Position numbers and translations under genes: made by a program. A DNA stretch of 64,000 bases from an uncultured Blautia sp. (GTDB lineage Bacteria; Bacillota; Clostridia; Lachnospirales; Lachnospiraceae), in assembly GCA_900541985.1 (NCBI GenBank), contig UQLX01000013.1, forward strand, positions 1 to 64,000, in the 5' to 3' direction. Below the pieces are notes generated by a model. That model was not told the DNA's origin and did not search any database. It worked only from the letters and a program-made list of their open reading frames with translations. Position 1 is the stretch's first letter. Each line of letters begins with the position of its first letter. Of this stretch, positions 1 to 9,260 are shown piece by piece.

Positions 1-49
1 GATAGGGGTAGTTTGCGCTTTTTTGGCTATTCTGAAGGTTTTGTTTCAT

Positions 50-97
50 AGTAAAAACAACCGGATAAAAAAAGTGATCTTTCACTCTCTATCCGGC
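50..97 (-). terminator. Terminator after VWA gene
   Basis: On the minus strand CCGGATA pairs with TATCCGG around an inner GTGA/TCAC stem, followed by a T-rich run. It lies just past the VWA stop and closes the leftward operon. Confidence 0.75.
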
Positions 98-102
98 TGC
101 TC

Positions 103-1890
103 CTATATTTCAAGCTGTCTTGTCAGATATCGTCCTACGATTTTTGAAAAATTTCGTATATCACGAATATATGCAAAATCTTTGCCAAAGATTTTCTTTT
201 CTGTAGAAAGATCTTTTTCCTCTCCTGCAAACACGCCCAGAACACTGACGTCCAGATTTCTGAGCCGCCGCACCTCTGTGGCAGTGTCAGAGATCGCCAC
301 TGCCCCCTGATAAGGCCTGGGATTCCTGGCATTTGGGCGGTTGACGATCACATCATAAGGACGCCCGTCGCTGAGTACGATCAGAATCTTTTTTTCTTCC
401 TCTCTCTGAAGCAGTCCGCAGCCTGCGGTTTTCAGAGCAAGCCCGTCCCGGTTATTAGAGGAGGTCACATAGTTAAATATATTGTCGTTTGCTGTGCGGG
501 GATCGTCATATTCGCGAAAACGGTGAAGAATGGTGTAGTCCCAGAACGTACAGAAGCTCATCACGCGATGAGGGATTTCCACATTACTGAGCGCTTCACT
601 GATGATGTAGGCCTGAAGGGCCACCTCACCCTGGCGGCTCATCTGAGAACCGCTGGCATCGATCAGCACATCCACCACAAAATCCGCCGCATCCGCTTTC
701 AGCTCCCTCTGAAACACGGTCGCCTCACTGCTCCTTCCAATACGCCACAGTCTGGAAGGAAGGATGGTCCCTCTGTCTGAAAGCACGGTCTGCTCTTCGC
801 TTCGCAGCACAAGAGATTTCCGCAGCATGTCTGTTAATGCCGCAATATTGCGTTTTACGATCCTGTGCTTATCATGGTACAGCCAGATATTTTTGTTACG
901 CAGCCGTGCCGCATATTCGTACTGGTAGTTTCTTTTCACAGGATTTTTCAGAATCCCCTCTGTAAAGTAAAGGCTGCAGTCTCCATGAATCCCTTTGCAC
1001 ATCAGATGGTTCATCCGTTTCTCTTCCTGCTCTGTAAGATAAGTTTTTCCGTAATTCAGCTCTACATAAGTATGCGCCTTTTCCAGAGCCTCCGGTGAAA
1101 CCAGCGTGATTTTATGTTTTGCCTGGCGTTTTTCTTCCATGGCGTCTGTAACAGACGTATCTTCCAGTCCGGTGATCTGGCCTGTCAGCTGTTCTACATA
1201 ACTCTCCAGAGCATCTTCATACAGTTCTTCCGTGAGAAAATCCTCCCAGGAATATTCCGTCAGCTCTTTTAAGGTAACGGACAGCACCCGTTCCAGATTT
1301 CCGTGAAGCTTTTCAAACAGGGGATCCGCCAGTCCGTTATAGAGCTCGTCCACAATCCGGATCAGTTCCATGGTGTCCTGCGCTTTTCCGGCACGGGAAA
1401 CCAGATCCATATATGGCTGAAGGCGCCTTTCTATCCGAAAGCTGTCCCCTTCCAGTCTTCTTCGTAGCACTGCGATCTTCAGCCTTGCCAGCAGATCTCC
1501 CGGCGCAGGCATTTCCTCAAATTCCTGATCCAGAATATCCTCAAAAGCCTGCCTCTGCATGGAACGGACGCCTGGTCTTTCCCGGCAGATTTTCTCTCCC
1601 ACCGCCTCTTCAATACAGAGCTGTGCGATCAGGGTAAGCTCATTCTCTTTTGCCTGAAGAAAGACTTTTTTTACCAGATACATTCCCATACAGTCTCTGT
1701 CATAATATCTGGCAAAGGCGCCCTGCTTGATTCCGTCATAAAGAGCAATATCTCTGGATCTCAAAAACAGAGAAACATCCGGTTTTACCGAAAGTCCGTA
1801 ATCCCCGCTTACGGTCCACAGAAGGTTTCGGATCCTGTTTTCCAGTTCAAAACGACGGTCATCCACCTCCAGAAGCTCTTCTTTATCCAT
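103..1890 (-). CDS. VWA-domain protein, partner of MoxR-type ATPase
   Basis: A 595-residue cytosolic protein with no signal peptide. The C-terminal third is a von Willebrand A domain: the metal-binding DASGS motif (DxSxS) follows VVDVLI, and a second loop LSDGRP follows ILIVL. The N-terminal two thirds are helical and match no domain I can name, as in CbbO/NorD/ViaA-type proteins. It starts 8 bp inside the preceding MoxR ATPase gene with GAGG upstream, so the two are translationally coupled. Family knowledge: MoxR/VWA pairs act as chaperone-like remodelers or metal-insertion factors. The client is not shown by the sequence; glnN directly upstream may only be a co-transcribed neighbour. Confidence 0.85.
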   Translation of the reverse strand: MDKEELLEVDDRRFELENRIRNLLWTVSGDYGLSVKPDVSLFLRSRDIALYDGIKQGAFARYYDRDCMGMYLVKKVFLQAKENELTLIAQLCIEEAVGEKICRERPGVRSMQRQAFEDILDQEFEEMPAPGDLLARLKIAVLRRRLEGDSFRIERRLQPYMDLVSRAGKAQDTMELIRIVDELYNGLADPLFEKLHGNLERVLSVTLKELTEYSWEDFLTEELYEDALESYVEQLTGQITGLEDTSVTDAMEEKRQAKHKITLVSPEALEKAHTYVELNYGKTYLTEQEEKRMNHLMCKGIHGDCSLYFTEGILKNPVKRNYQYEYAARLRNKNIWLYHDKHRIVKRNIAALTDMLRKSLVLRSEEQTVLSDRGTILPSRLWRIGRSSEATVFQRELKADAADFVVDVLIDASGSQMSRQGEVALQAYIISEALSNVEIPHRVMSFCTFWDYTILHRFREYDDPRTANDNIFNYVTSSNNRDGLALKTAGCGLLQREEEKKILIVLSDGRPYDVIVNRPNARNPRPYQGAVAISDTATEVRRLRNLDVSVLGVFAGEEKDLSTEKKIFGKDFAYIRDIRNFSKIVGRYLTRQLEI

Positions 1891-2800
1891 AGACGTCCTC
1901 GCTTGTCCAGTCTGTCGGGATCCTGGTACGGACTACATCCTCCACGATCTCTTTTTCAAAAACATCAAAGGTTTTGTTTACCACGCCCATCTGAACTGCC
2001 TTCCAGGGAGACAATCCAGTCTCTACGATCTTCATGGCAGCCAGAAGTCCTCTCAAGTCCAGAGGCTTGGTGGAAATCTCACTGTTCAGAGCTTTCAGCT
2101 GAAGATCCAGAAAGACGCCGATAAACTGCCTGACCGCTTCCTCCCGGGCATTTGGGAACATCTGCCCGAAAATAAAGCTCAGAGACTCCTCTGTCTGTGC
2201 CGGCATCTCAATGACCAGGAAACGGGATACCAGCGCCTCATTCAGTTCCTTTGTCCCTGCATATCCGTAATTCATGGTTCCGATAAATCTGGCTGCCGGA
2301 TGCAGGTCGATTCTGTCGTAGCCCGGCACATCGATGGCGCGTCGGTAATCCAAAGTGGCATGAAGCACAGACACTGCATCATTTTTTGCCATATTGATCT
2401 CGTCCAGAATCCCGAAGCCGCCATACTCCGCGCACTGGTAAATACTTCCTTTGCGGAGCTTTACCTGATTGTCCACAAACGTATCGGTGCCGATCAGATC
2501 ACCGCTGTTTGTATTTACATGAAAAGAAACATTATAAGAAGGTCTTCCAAAAATATAGGCAAGGTTTTCTGCCAGGATATTTTTTCCGGTTGCCTTCGGA
2601 CCTGTAAGCAGAAGGTTTTCCCCCTGGAGAAGACCTGCTATGGCCATCTCCAGAATGTCCTTTCCATAAAACGGGATAGAGGGCTTCACGATTCTGTGAA
2701 GTGCCTCCTCTGATGTTCTATATGTATTTCGGAATGTTTCCACCTGACGGATCAGTGCCGGGGAAACGTGTTGTTCCTCCAGAAATTTCAGTTCTTCCAT
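1883..2800 (-). CDS. MoxR/CbbQ-family AAA+ ATPase
   Basis: A 305-residue AAA+ ATPase. Walker A is GPKATGKN near residue 65; Walker B is GILDEINMAK, typical of the dynein/midasin-related (AAA_5) MoxR/CbbQ group; the sensor 1 region reads FIGTMNYG and an arginine-finger-like LVSRF follows. It starts 18 bp after glnN with an AGGAG site, and its stop overlaps the VWA gene. Family knowledge: such ATPases form hexamers that work with the VWA partner on a client protein. Client unknown. Confidence 0.9.
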   Translation of the reverse strand: MEELKFLEEQHVSPALIRQVETFRNTYRTSEEALHRIVKPSIPFYGKDILEMAIAGLLQGENLLLTGPKATGKNILAENLAYIFGRPSYNVSFHVNTNSGDLIGTDTFVDNQVKLRKGSIYQCAEYGGFGILDEINMAKNDAVSVLHATLDYRRAIDVPGYDRIDLHPAARFIGTMNYGYAGTKELNEALVSRFLVIEMPAQTEESLSFIFGQMFPNAREEAVRQFIGVFLDLQLKALNSEISTKPLDLRGLLAAMKIVETGLSPWKAVQMGVVNKTFDVFEKEIVEDVVRTRIPTDWTSEDVYG

Positions 2801-2818
2801 TCTATTCTCCTGATTCTC

Positions 2819-4933
2819 TTATACCTCAAAGATCAGATCGCCGTAGGAAGGCATTGGCCACATTTCCTTATCCACCAGCATTTCCAGCTCGTCTACCGGT
2901 TTACGCAGTTCCTCCATGGCGTTTACCACTTTTTCCCTGCAGAACACAGCACGCTCTCTTCCTTCCGGATAATCTTCTATATGTGCAACCGCTTCTGCCA
3001 GAACGTCCATGGCTTTGTCTGTCTCTGCCAGACGGTTGGAGCATTTTTCAAGAAGGGACAGCTGAACACTGACATCCACAGCTGCCGCTTCACGGACGGT
3101 ATTAATTGACTGTGCAAGGACGGTCGTATACTTGATTACCGCAGGGATGATCTGCTTGGTGGTAATGTCCAGCATGGTCTTTGCTTCAATATTAATGGCT
3201 TTTGCGTAGATCTCATACTGGATCTCTGCACGGGATTCCAGTTCTGCCCTTGTAAATACATGGAATTCTTCAAACAGACTGACTGCTTTTTCGGTAGTAA
3301 GCGCCGGAATCGCATCTACCATGGACGGAAGGTTCGGAAGGCCTCTCCGCGCCGCCTCTTCTGCCCATTCCGGAGCATAACCGTTTCCATTAAATACGAT
3401 TCTCTGATGATCCGTTGCATATTCCTTAATCAGATCATGGACAGCCAGCGCAAAATCCGGGGCTGCCTCCAGGCGGTCACAGGCTTCCTTGAAGGCCTGA
3501 GCCGCAATGGTGTTCAGCACCACATTGCACTCGGAAATCGAATCTCTGGATCCCACCATACGGAATTCAAATTTATTTCCGGTAAAAGCAAAAGGTGACG
3601 TCCTGTTTCTGTCTGTCGCATCCTTCATAAAGTCCGGAAGGGTTTTTACGCCGGTATGGAGCTTGCTTCCTTTTTTACTGTGGGTTGCCACACCGGTACT
3701 GATCAGCTGTTCCAGCACGTCCTCCAGCTGTTCGCCGAGAAATACGGAGATCACTGCCGGCGGCGCCTCGTTGCCGCCCAGACGATAATCATTTCCAACA
3801 TCTGCCGCAGACTCTCTGAGAAGATCTGCATGAAGGTCAACTGCTTTCAGAATACAGGTAAGCACCAGAAGGAACTGGATGTTCTCATGGGGAGTTTTAC
3901 CCGGTTCCAGAAGGTTGATCCCGTCGTCTGTTGTCAGGGACCAGTTATTATGCTTGCCGGAGCCATTGACACCTGCAAATGGTTTCTCATGAAGAAGGCA
4001 GCGCATTCCATGGCGGCTCGCCACTTTTTTCATAATACGCATCATCATCTGGTTATGATCGGCTGCAATATTTGCCGGCGCATAAATCGGCGCAAGCTCA
4101 TGCTGTGCCGGAGCCACTTCATTGTGCTGTGTCTTGGCTGTGATCCCCAGTTTCCAGCATTCTTCATTTACTTCTTTCATATATGCAGAGACTCTCTGCC
4201 GGATGGTTCCCAGATAATGGTCATCCATTTCCTGACCTTTGGGGGGCATTGCGCCAAAAAGAGTTCTGCCGGTATAGGTAAGGTCTTTTCTCTGCAGCCA
4301 TTTTTCTTTGTCAATAAGGAAGTATTCCTGTTCAGCTCCCACGGATGGAGTGACTCTCCTGGAGGTTGTGTTTCCAAAAAGACGGATCAGGCGGAGAGCC
4401 TGTTTGTTCACTGCCTCCATGGAACGAAGAAGAGGTGTTTTCTGATCCAGAGCCTCTCCTGTATAGGAACAGAAGGCTGTGGGGATACAGAGTGTTCCGC
4501 CGGCTGCATCATGACGTACAAATGCCGGAGAGGTGCAGTCCCAGGTGGTATAGCCTCTGGCCTCAAAGGTAGCACGAAGACCGCCGGAAGGGAAAGAAGA
4601 CGCATCCGGTTCGCCTTTGATCAGCTCTTTTCCGGAAAAGCTTAAGAGAACCTTGCCGTTTTCCATAGGGGCAGTAATAAAAGCGTCGTGTTTTTCTGCT
4701 GTGACTCCTGTCAGCGGCTGGAACCAGTGGCTGTAATGTGTAGCACCCTTTTCAATGGCCCACTCCTTCATCTCATGTGCCACTACATCCGCGATCTCCA
4801 TAGAAAGCCCTTTTCCATCTTCTATGGTTTTCTTCAGTTCCTTATAGACTTTCTTTGGAAGTCTTTCCTGCATAACAGAGTCATTAAATACATCACATCC
4901 AAAGAGTTCTTTTACGTTCGTATAGTCTGACAT
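2819..4933 (-). CDS. glnN: Glutamine synthetase type III
   Basis: Makes glutamine from glutamate, ammonia and ATP in the cytosol. The 704-residue length is that of the large GSIII family, not the ~440 residues of GlnA. Seen: the GSIII N-terminus (KELFGCDVFND), the catalytic segments TQHNEVAPAQHE and KPFAGVNGSGKHNNWS, and a long helical C-terminus. An AAGGAG site precedes the ATG. It sits 32 bp after the lipid kinase gene and 18 bp before the MoxR ATPase, so the four genes probably form one transcript. I see no PII or amt gene next to it and no clear nitrogen-control site. Confidence 0.96.
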   Translation of the reverse strand: MSDYTNVKELFGCDVFNDSVMQERLPKKVYKELKKTIEDGKGLSMEIADVVAHEMKEWAIEKGATHYSHWFQPLTGVTAEKHDAFITAPMENGKVLLSFSGKELIKGEPDASSFPSGGLRATFEARGYTTWDCTSPAFVRHDAAGGTLCIPTAFCSYTGEALDQKTPLLRSMEAVNKQALRLIRLFGNTTSRRVTPSVGAEQEYFLIDKEKWLQRKDLTYTGRTLFGAMPPKGQEMDDHYLGTIRQRVSAYMKEVNEECWKLGITAKTQHNEVAPAQHELAPIYAPANIAADHNQMMMRIMKKVASRHGMRCLLHEKPFAGVNGSGKHNNWSLTTDDGINLLEPGKTPHENIQFLLVLTCILKAVDLHADLLRESAADVGNDYRLGGNEAPPAVISVFLGEQLEDVLEQLISTGVATHSKKGSKLHTGVKTLPDFMKDATDRNRTSPFAFTGNKFEFRMVGSRDSISECNVVLNTIAAQAFKEACDRLEAAPDFALAVHDLIKEYATDHQRIVFNGNGYAPEWAEEAARRGLPNLPSMVDAIPALTTEKAVSLFEEFHVFTRAELESRAEIQYEIYAKAINIEAKTMLDITTKQIIPAVIKYTTVLAQSINTVREAAAVDVSVQLSLLEKCSNRLAETDKAMDVLAEAVAHIEDYPEGRERAVFCREKVVNAMEELRKPVDELEMLVDKEMWPMPSYGDLIFEV

Positions 4934-4965
4934 TGACGTTCTCCTTTATGTTTTGTGTTTTTCAC

Positions 4966-5868
4966 TTAAATTTTCTTTGTGCTTTTCAAATACAGGTTCA
5001 AAGCCTTATGGAGGTTTTCAATCTCCACCCTCGTATGATTTCCTCCGAATTCTCCATCCAGAGTCCACGGCACCTGTTCCTCGGTTTCTATGGTGATCTT
5101 TCCTGTTTTAAAAGAATGAACCAGCTCCGTATTGTCCTCAGCCATTACAAGAGCGGTCATGATCTCCTGCAGTTCCAGCGGATTCTTTGGTTTGGCGATC
5201 AGTGTCACCTCAAAAAGTCCGTCGTTCATATCCACATTTTTCCCTGTCAGATTCTTAAATCCTCCCACCGACCGTGAATTCGTGATCATTCCCACCATAA
5301 AGTCATCTTCTACCTGAATCTCATCCGAGGTTACCTTCATATGATAGGACTTGATATCAAACAGACGTTTTACCCCTTCCAGAACATAAGCCACATGCCC
5401 CAGAATATTCTTCAGATCCTGATCCGTCTCATAGGACACATCGGTAAAAAGACCGAAGGCAGCCACATACGCAAAGGTCTGGCTGTTAAACCTTCCGATA
5501 TCACAATGATACAGTTCCTCTTCCATGATCATGGAAGCTGCCTCCGTCATACTTTTTGGCATGAAAAGGCTGTTTGCAAAATCATTGGTGCTTCCTGCCG
5601 GAATATAACCTATGGGAACATTACTCTGCATCTCCATGATCCCTGTCACAACCTCATCCAGCGTACCATCTCCGCCGCTGCAGACGATCAGGTCTACCTG
5701 ATCTGCATATTCTCTGGCTTTTTCATAAGCGTCCTTTGGTTTCTGTGTGGAATGAATCAGTACTTCATAATCATTTTTATTAAAAATGTCAATAATGTCA
5801 AGCAGGTGTCCCTTGATCTTTCCTTTCCCTGCCTTAGGGTTAAAAACAAAGAGCATTCTCTTTCTCAC
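4966..5868 (-). CDS. YegS/DgkB-type diacylglycerol/lipid kinase
   Basis: About 300 residues, the usual length. Phosphorylates a lipid such as diacylglycerol at the membrane face. The N-terminal nucleotide fold starts VFNPKAGKGK, and the conserved GGDGTLDEVV loop lies near residue 63, followed by GYIPAGSTNDFA. The start is GTG with AAGGGGA 7 bases upstream; an ATG four codons later is the alternative. In firmicutes such kinases recycle diacylglycerol from lipoteichoic acid synthesis. The exact lipid is not determinable here. Confidence 0.9.
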   Translation of the reverse strand: MRKRMLFVFNPKAGKGKIKGHLLDIIDIFNKNDYEVLIHSTQKPKDAYEKAREYADQVDLIVCSGGDGTLDEVVTGIMEMQSNVPIGYIPAGSTNDFANSLFMPKSMTEAASMIMEEELYHCDIGRFNSQTFAYVAAFGLFTDVSYETDQDLKNILGHVAYVLEGVKRLFDIKSYHMKVTSDEIQVEDDFMVGMITNSRSVGGFKNLTGKNVDMNDGLFEVTLIAKPKNPLELQEIMTALVMAEDNTELVHSFKTGKITIETEEQVPWTLDGEFGGNHTRVEIENLHKALNLYLKSTKKI

Positions 5869-5995
5869 AGTCCCATCCCCTTTCGATCATTGTAATGCCT
5901 GTCAGAAAAGGCAGATTTGTTTATTATGATACAACAAAAAAGGAAAAATGCCCAGAGCAAAATTTGCGGCAGGCTTCCGAGGCTGTCACCGGTCA

Positions 5996-6463
5996 TTACC
6001 CCTTCCGGTGTTCTTTAAAATAACTTCTCAGTACCTCTGTACTTTCTTCTCTAAGGATTCCGGATGTCACCTGCGGTTTCCATGGCGATCTTTCAAATAT
6101 AAGATCCGTACATGCATGTCCTTCCTCTCCCAGTATTTCACAAAGCTCCCTGTCAGAAGCTCCATATACCAGTCTTCCCAGCTTTACCCATACCATGGCG
6201 CCGCAGCACATAAAGCACGGTTCACAGCTGGAATACATCGTATAGTCACTCAGATCTGTGATTCCTGTTTCCTTACAGAATCTCCGGATCAGTCCTGCTT
6301 CCGCATGGAAGGTAGGATCCGTGGCTGTATAGATCTGATTTTCATTGGTATACACTACTTCCCCGTCCTTTACCAGAACTGCGCCAAAGGGTTCGTTCCC
6401 ATGCTCCACTGCAAGAGAAGCAAGCTCAATGGCCTTTTTCATAAATTTTTCATCTGATGTCAT
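5996..6463 (-). CDS. CMP/dCMP-type nucleoside (guanine-like) deaminase
   Basis: A 155-residue zinc deaminase. The zinc and proton-shuttle motifs are HAEAG (His ligand plus catalytic Glu) and SSCEPCFMCCGAM (PCxxC ligands). Length and motif context fit the guanine deaminase/cytosine deaminase group rather than tRNA TadA, but substrate is uncertain. I start it at the ATG preceded by AGAGGAGAG, not at an ATG ten codons upstream that lacks a site. It is separated by about 130 bp from the lipid kinase gene and may have its own transcript. Confidence 0.85.
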   Translation of the reverse strand: MTSDEKFMKKAIELASLAVEHGNEPFGAVLVKDGEVVYTNENQIYTATDPTFHAEAGLIRRFCKETGITDLSDYTMYSSCEPCFMCCGAMVWVKLGRLVYGASDRELCEILGEEGHACTDLIFERSPWKPQVTSGILREESTEVLRSYFKEHRKG

Positions 6464-6614
6464 TTCTTTCTCTCCTCTGGAAATAATAAACACATGTATT
6501 TTACCATAGGAAGAATAAACTTACTAACTAAATACTTTTTAGCCGTTCTAAAAACCTTTGTATATACTGTAAATTCCCGAAAAAAATAAAAATAAAATTT
6601 TTTTAAAAAAAGTG

Positions 6615-6643
6615 TTGACAATTGGATCTATATATTATATACT
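6615..6643 (+). promoter_or_regulatory. Consensus sigma-A promoter for tRNA pair
   Basis: TTGACA, a 17-base spacer, then TATACT, in an A/T-rich stretch. The predicted transcription start lies some 45 bases before tRNA-Val. Confidence 0.85.
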
Positions 6644-6696
6644 GACGAAGTCGGTTGAAGGAAACATAAAAAACCCCTGAGACAGACAACAGATAT

Positions 6697-6769
6697 GGGG
6701 TCTTAGCTCAGCTGGGAGAGCATCTGCCTTACAAGCAGAGGGTCATAGGTTCGAGCCCTATAGGCCCCA
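6697..6769 (+). tRNA. tRNA-Val (anticodon TAC)
   Basis: Full cloverleaf of 73 bases: a 7-bp acceptor stem GGGGTCT/AGGCCCC with one G-T pair, D arm GCTC/GAGC, anticodon loop CTTACAA (anticodon TAC), T arm with TTCGAGC loop, discriminator A. CCA is not encoded. Confidence 0.95.
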
Positions 6770-6791
6770 TAGATAACCAAATATCAGACAT

Positions 6792-6865
6792 GGCGAGATA
6801 GCTCAGTTGGCTAGAGCATACGGTTCATACCCGTAGTGTCGAGGGTTCGAATCCCCCTCTCGCTA
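6792..6865 (+). tRNA. tRNA-Met (anticodon CAT), probably elongator
   Basis: Cloverleaf of 74 bases: acceptor GGCGAGA/TCTCGCT, anticodon loop TTCATAC (CAT), T loop TTCGAAT. The paired first position and absence of the initiator-type GGG/CCC anticodon stem argue for an elongator. A lysidine-modified tRNA-Ile(CAT) cannot be excluded by eye. Confidence 0.92.
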
Positions 6866-6868
6866 CTT

Positions 6869-6906
6869 AAGATTCAGAACTTAATGTTCTGAATCTTTTT
6901 TATTTT
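6869..6906 (+). terminator. Terminator of tRNA operon
   Basis: Perfect 10-bp stem GATTCAGAAC/GTTCTGAATC, 5-base loop, then six T and more A/T. Confidence 0.92.
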
Positions 6907-7263
6907 CAGCATATTATACAATTTCTCTTATTAATTTTGTGCAAATTAGATTATTTCAAATTTGCACAAAATATGCTAAAATAACAATAGATTTTACTTT
7001 AAGTACCCGAGGAAAAAAAGATACTAAAGATATTTCAGTAAGATTCTGCGGAACATGCAGTTTTCTCTGCTTTTCGGTTTCCGCTGTTCCAGGGACAGTT
7101 CTTTCCCGATGCAAAAGATAAAGTAAGATCTTCAAAAAAGGACATTACAAAGTACATCTGAAAAATGTATTTTGCAATGTCCTTTTTTCCAACAAGCAAC
7201 TTTATTGCAGATTTTGGTATCATACTTCTGCAAAATCCAATGATTTAAACAGGAGGAATCATT
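6907..7263. other. Intergenic leader of DUF3783 gene with long AT-rich hairpin
   Basis: About 350 bases without a convincing gene. Its one clear structure is an inverted repeat at 7134-7188: an AAAAAAGGACATT arm pairs with AATGTCCTTTTTT, and pairing continues through most of a roughly 23-bp stem. With A and T runs on both sides it could act as a terminator in either direction, or be the remnant of a small mobile repeat. A strong AGGAGG site at 7251 serves the next gene. Confidence 0.55.
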
Positions 7264-7692
7264 TTGACTAACACAAATATTTTTCATCTGGATTCTGTTT
7301 TATCCTCTGGCAGTCACCAGCCTGCGCCATGCATCCTTCTATATAATTTTGCTTCCGGTCAGCGTACCCGGCTTATCCTGCAGTATCTGCAAAGAGAAAA
7401 TATAACTGCGCGTATGGTACAGACCGCTGAATTTCTTCATCCTCTTGGCTACCTCTTTGAAATACCCGGCTTTGATCCTTTCCCTCAGTTTAATCTGAGT
7501 GGAAATTTTCAGGATGAAATGATGGTCATGAAAGATCTCTCTCGTGAAAAACTGCAGGCTTTTCTCCAGTTTTTTCATGATAACGCACTTCCGCCGGTTG
7601 CTCTTAAGGCTGTGCTTACTCCGGTTACAGTTCACTGGAATTCCCTGGAGCTTCATAAGGAACTGTCCGAAGAACATAAATCACTTCAATAG
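7264..7692 (+). CDS. DUF3783 domain protein
   Basis: A 142-residue cytosolic protein of the clostridial DUF3783 family, of unknown function. It begins at TTG, chosen because AGGAGG lies 7 bases upstream. An open Rossmann-like start (ILLYNFASGQRTRLILQYL) leads to the family's segment around MMVMKDLSREKLQAFL. Single gene, ended by a strong bidirectional terminator shared with rhaB. No functional residues recognised. Confidence 0.75.
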   Translation: MTNTNIFHLDSVLSSGSHQPAPCILLYNFASGQRTRLILQYLQRENITARMVQTAEFLHPLGYLFEIPGFDPFPQFNLSGNFQDEMMVMKDLSREKLQAFLQFFHDNALPPVALKAVLTPVTVHWNSLELHKELSEEHKSLQ

Positions 7693-7700
7693 AAGCACCA

Positions 7701-7746
7701 TCAGAAAATCCCCCGGAACCGCACTGGTTCCCGGGGGATTTTCTGA
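7701..7746. terminator. Bidirectional terminator between DUF3783 gene and rhaB
   Basis: A roughly 20-bp stem (TCAGAAAATCCCCC arm against GGGGGATTTTCTGA) with a 5-base loop and one bulge lies between two convergent genes and abuts the rhaB stop codon. Confidence 0.85.
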
Positions 7747-9150
7747 TTATGCATGATAAATTTTAATATCAAAGGATTCGTGGATCACTGTTCTCGCCTC
7801 TTCTACAGACTTGAACTCTTCCGCCTTCAGCATCTGAGCGGTAATATTTCCGATCGCAGTTGCTTCTCCAGGACCCGCATGTACCTCTTTTCCGGTTGCT
7901 TTTGCTGTCAGTTCATTCAGATATCCTGCATTGGAGCCTCCACCTACTACATGAATACGGCTATAGGTTCTTCCGGTCATTTCCTCCAGCTCTTTTGCTG
8001 TTTTCGCATAACATTCCGCAAGACTGGTGTAAATTACTGTTGCTACCTCGCCAAGAGTTTCAGGAACCTTCTGACCGGTTCTGCGGCAGTAATCTTTCAC
8101 TTCTTCGGTCATATTGGCCGGAGCCAGAAAACATTCGTCATTGGCATCTACTCTGGATGGGAAATCCTTAGCTTCCTCTGCCATTGCACAGATTTCAGCA
8201 AATCCATATTTGTCATTGATTTCATGACGTACAGACTGAATCATCCACAGTCCCATAATATTCTTCAGATAGCGGAAACGTCCTGCATAGCCGCCTTCGT
8301 TTGTAAGATTCATTTCACAGCTCTTTTTGGAACAGTCTGCTGTTGTTCTCTCAAGTCCCATAAGAGACCAGGTTCCGGAACTGATATAAATAAAATCATC
8401 ATCGTTTGCCGGTACTGCAAGGACAGCAGAACCTGTATCATGGGTTGCAGGTGCAACAACTTCAAGATCAAATCCTACCTCATTTTTTACTTCTTCAGAA
8501 AAATGTCCGATACTTGTTCCGGGCATGATCAGCTTCTGGAAGATCTTTCTCGGGTAACCGAGTTTATCAATCAGTTCATAATCCCAGTCCTTTGTAACAG
8601 GGCTTACAAGCTGTCCTGTTGTTGCCTCTGTATATTCACAGGTCTTCTCTCCTGTCAGAAAATAATGGAAGTAATCCGGTACATGGAGAAGTGTTTCTGC
8701 CTGTTCCAGATATTCCGGATGTTTTGTCTTCACAGACATCAGCTGATAGATCGTATTGTAGATTGCTTTCTGAATACCGGTTCTTGCATAGAGATCTTCC
8801 TGAGAGATTACTTTGTAAACCTCTTTGTCCATGCCTTCTGTACGGCTGTCACGATATCCTACGGTATTTCCAAGAACGTTGCCGTCTTTATCCAGAAGAA
8901 CAAAGTCAACACCCCAGGTATCCACACCCATGCTTACCGGAATTTTACCGATCTCTTTACATTTTTTCAGTCCATTGAGCACCTCTTTAAACAGGCGGTC
9001 AAATTCCCAGCAAAGCTCATCTCCTTTTTTTACCATTCCGTTTTCGAAACGATAAACTTCTTCCAGGATCATCTTTTCATTTTCCATATGTCCCAGAATA
9101 TGACGTCCGCTGGATGCTCCGATATCTACTGCCAGATAATATGTTGCCAT
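7747..9150 (-). CDS. rhaB: Rhamnulokinase (may also serve as fuculokinase)
   Basis: A 467-residue FGGY kinase that phosphorylates L-rhamnulose at O1. Seen: VDIGASSGR phosphate loop, MGVDTWGVDFVLLD, and HDTGSAV plus YISSGTWSLMG of the C-terminal ATPase lobe, all typical of RhaB. AGGAGG precedes the ATG. It is the last gene of the ABC transporter run, after a hairpin that may lower its expression relative to the binding protein. The window has fucI, fucU and fuculose-phosphate aldolase but no recognisable fucK or rhaA, so this enzyme may also act on L-fuculose; that is inference. Confidence 0.92.
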   Translation of the reverse strand: MATYYLAVDIGASSGRHILGHMENEKMILEEVYRFENGMVKKGDELCWEFDRLFKEVLNGLKKCKEIGKIPVSMGVDTWGVDFVLLDKDGNVLGNTVGYRDSRTEGMDKEVYKVISQEDLYARTGIQKAIYNTIYQLMSVKTKHPEYLEQAETLLHVPDYFHYFLTGEKTCEYTEATTGQLVSPVTKDWDYELIDKLGYPRKIFQKLIMPGTSIGHFSEEVKNEVGFDLEVVAPATHDTGSAVLAVPANDDDFIYISSGTWSLMGLERTTADCSKKSCEMNLTNEGGYAGRFRYLKNIMGLWMIQSVRHEINDKYGFAEICAMAEEAKDFPSRVDANDECFLAPANMTEEVKDYCRRTGQKVPETLGEVATVIYTSLAECYAKTAKELEEMTGRTYSRIHVVGGGSNAGYLNELTAKATGKEVHAGPGEATAIGNITAQMLKAEEFKSVEEARTVIHESFDIKIYHA

Positions 9151-9194
9151 TGTGAAACCTCCTAAATATTTAAGCTTTTCGTAATTAGTAATCT

Positions 9195-9226
9195 AAAATA
9201 TCCCCAGAGTGTTCCTCTGGGGATAT
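9195..9226 (-). promoter_or_regulatory. Intercistronic hairpin before rhaB
   Basis: Perfect 12-bp stem ATATCCCCAGAG/CTCTGGGGATAT with a short TTT tail between the binding-protein gene and rhaB. Looks like a partial terminator or mRNA 3'-end stabiliser. Confidence 0.65.
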
Positions 9227-9260
9227 AGTGAATATGTTGTAAAACTATATGGCTAAAAGA

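Noticed and set aside
3656..4645. A 329-residue plus-strand frame opposite glnN
   Set aside because: Antisense shadow of a highly conserved gene, no start signal and unnatural composition.
6792..6865. tRNA-Ile2 (lysidine type) reading of the CAT tRNA
   Set aside because: Cannot be distinguished with certainty by eye; elongator Met is the more usual partner in such clusters, so it is left as Met with lower confidence.
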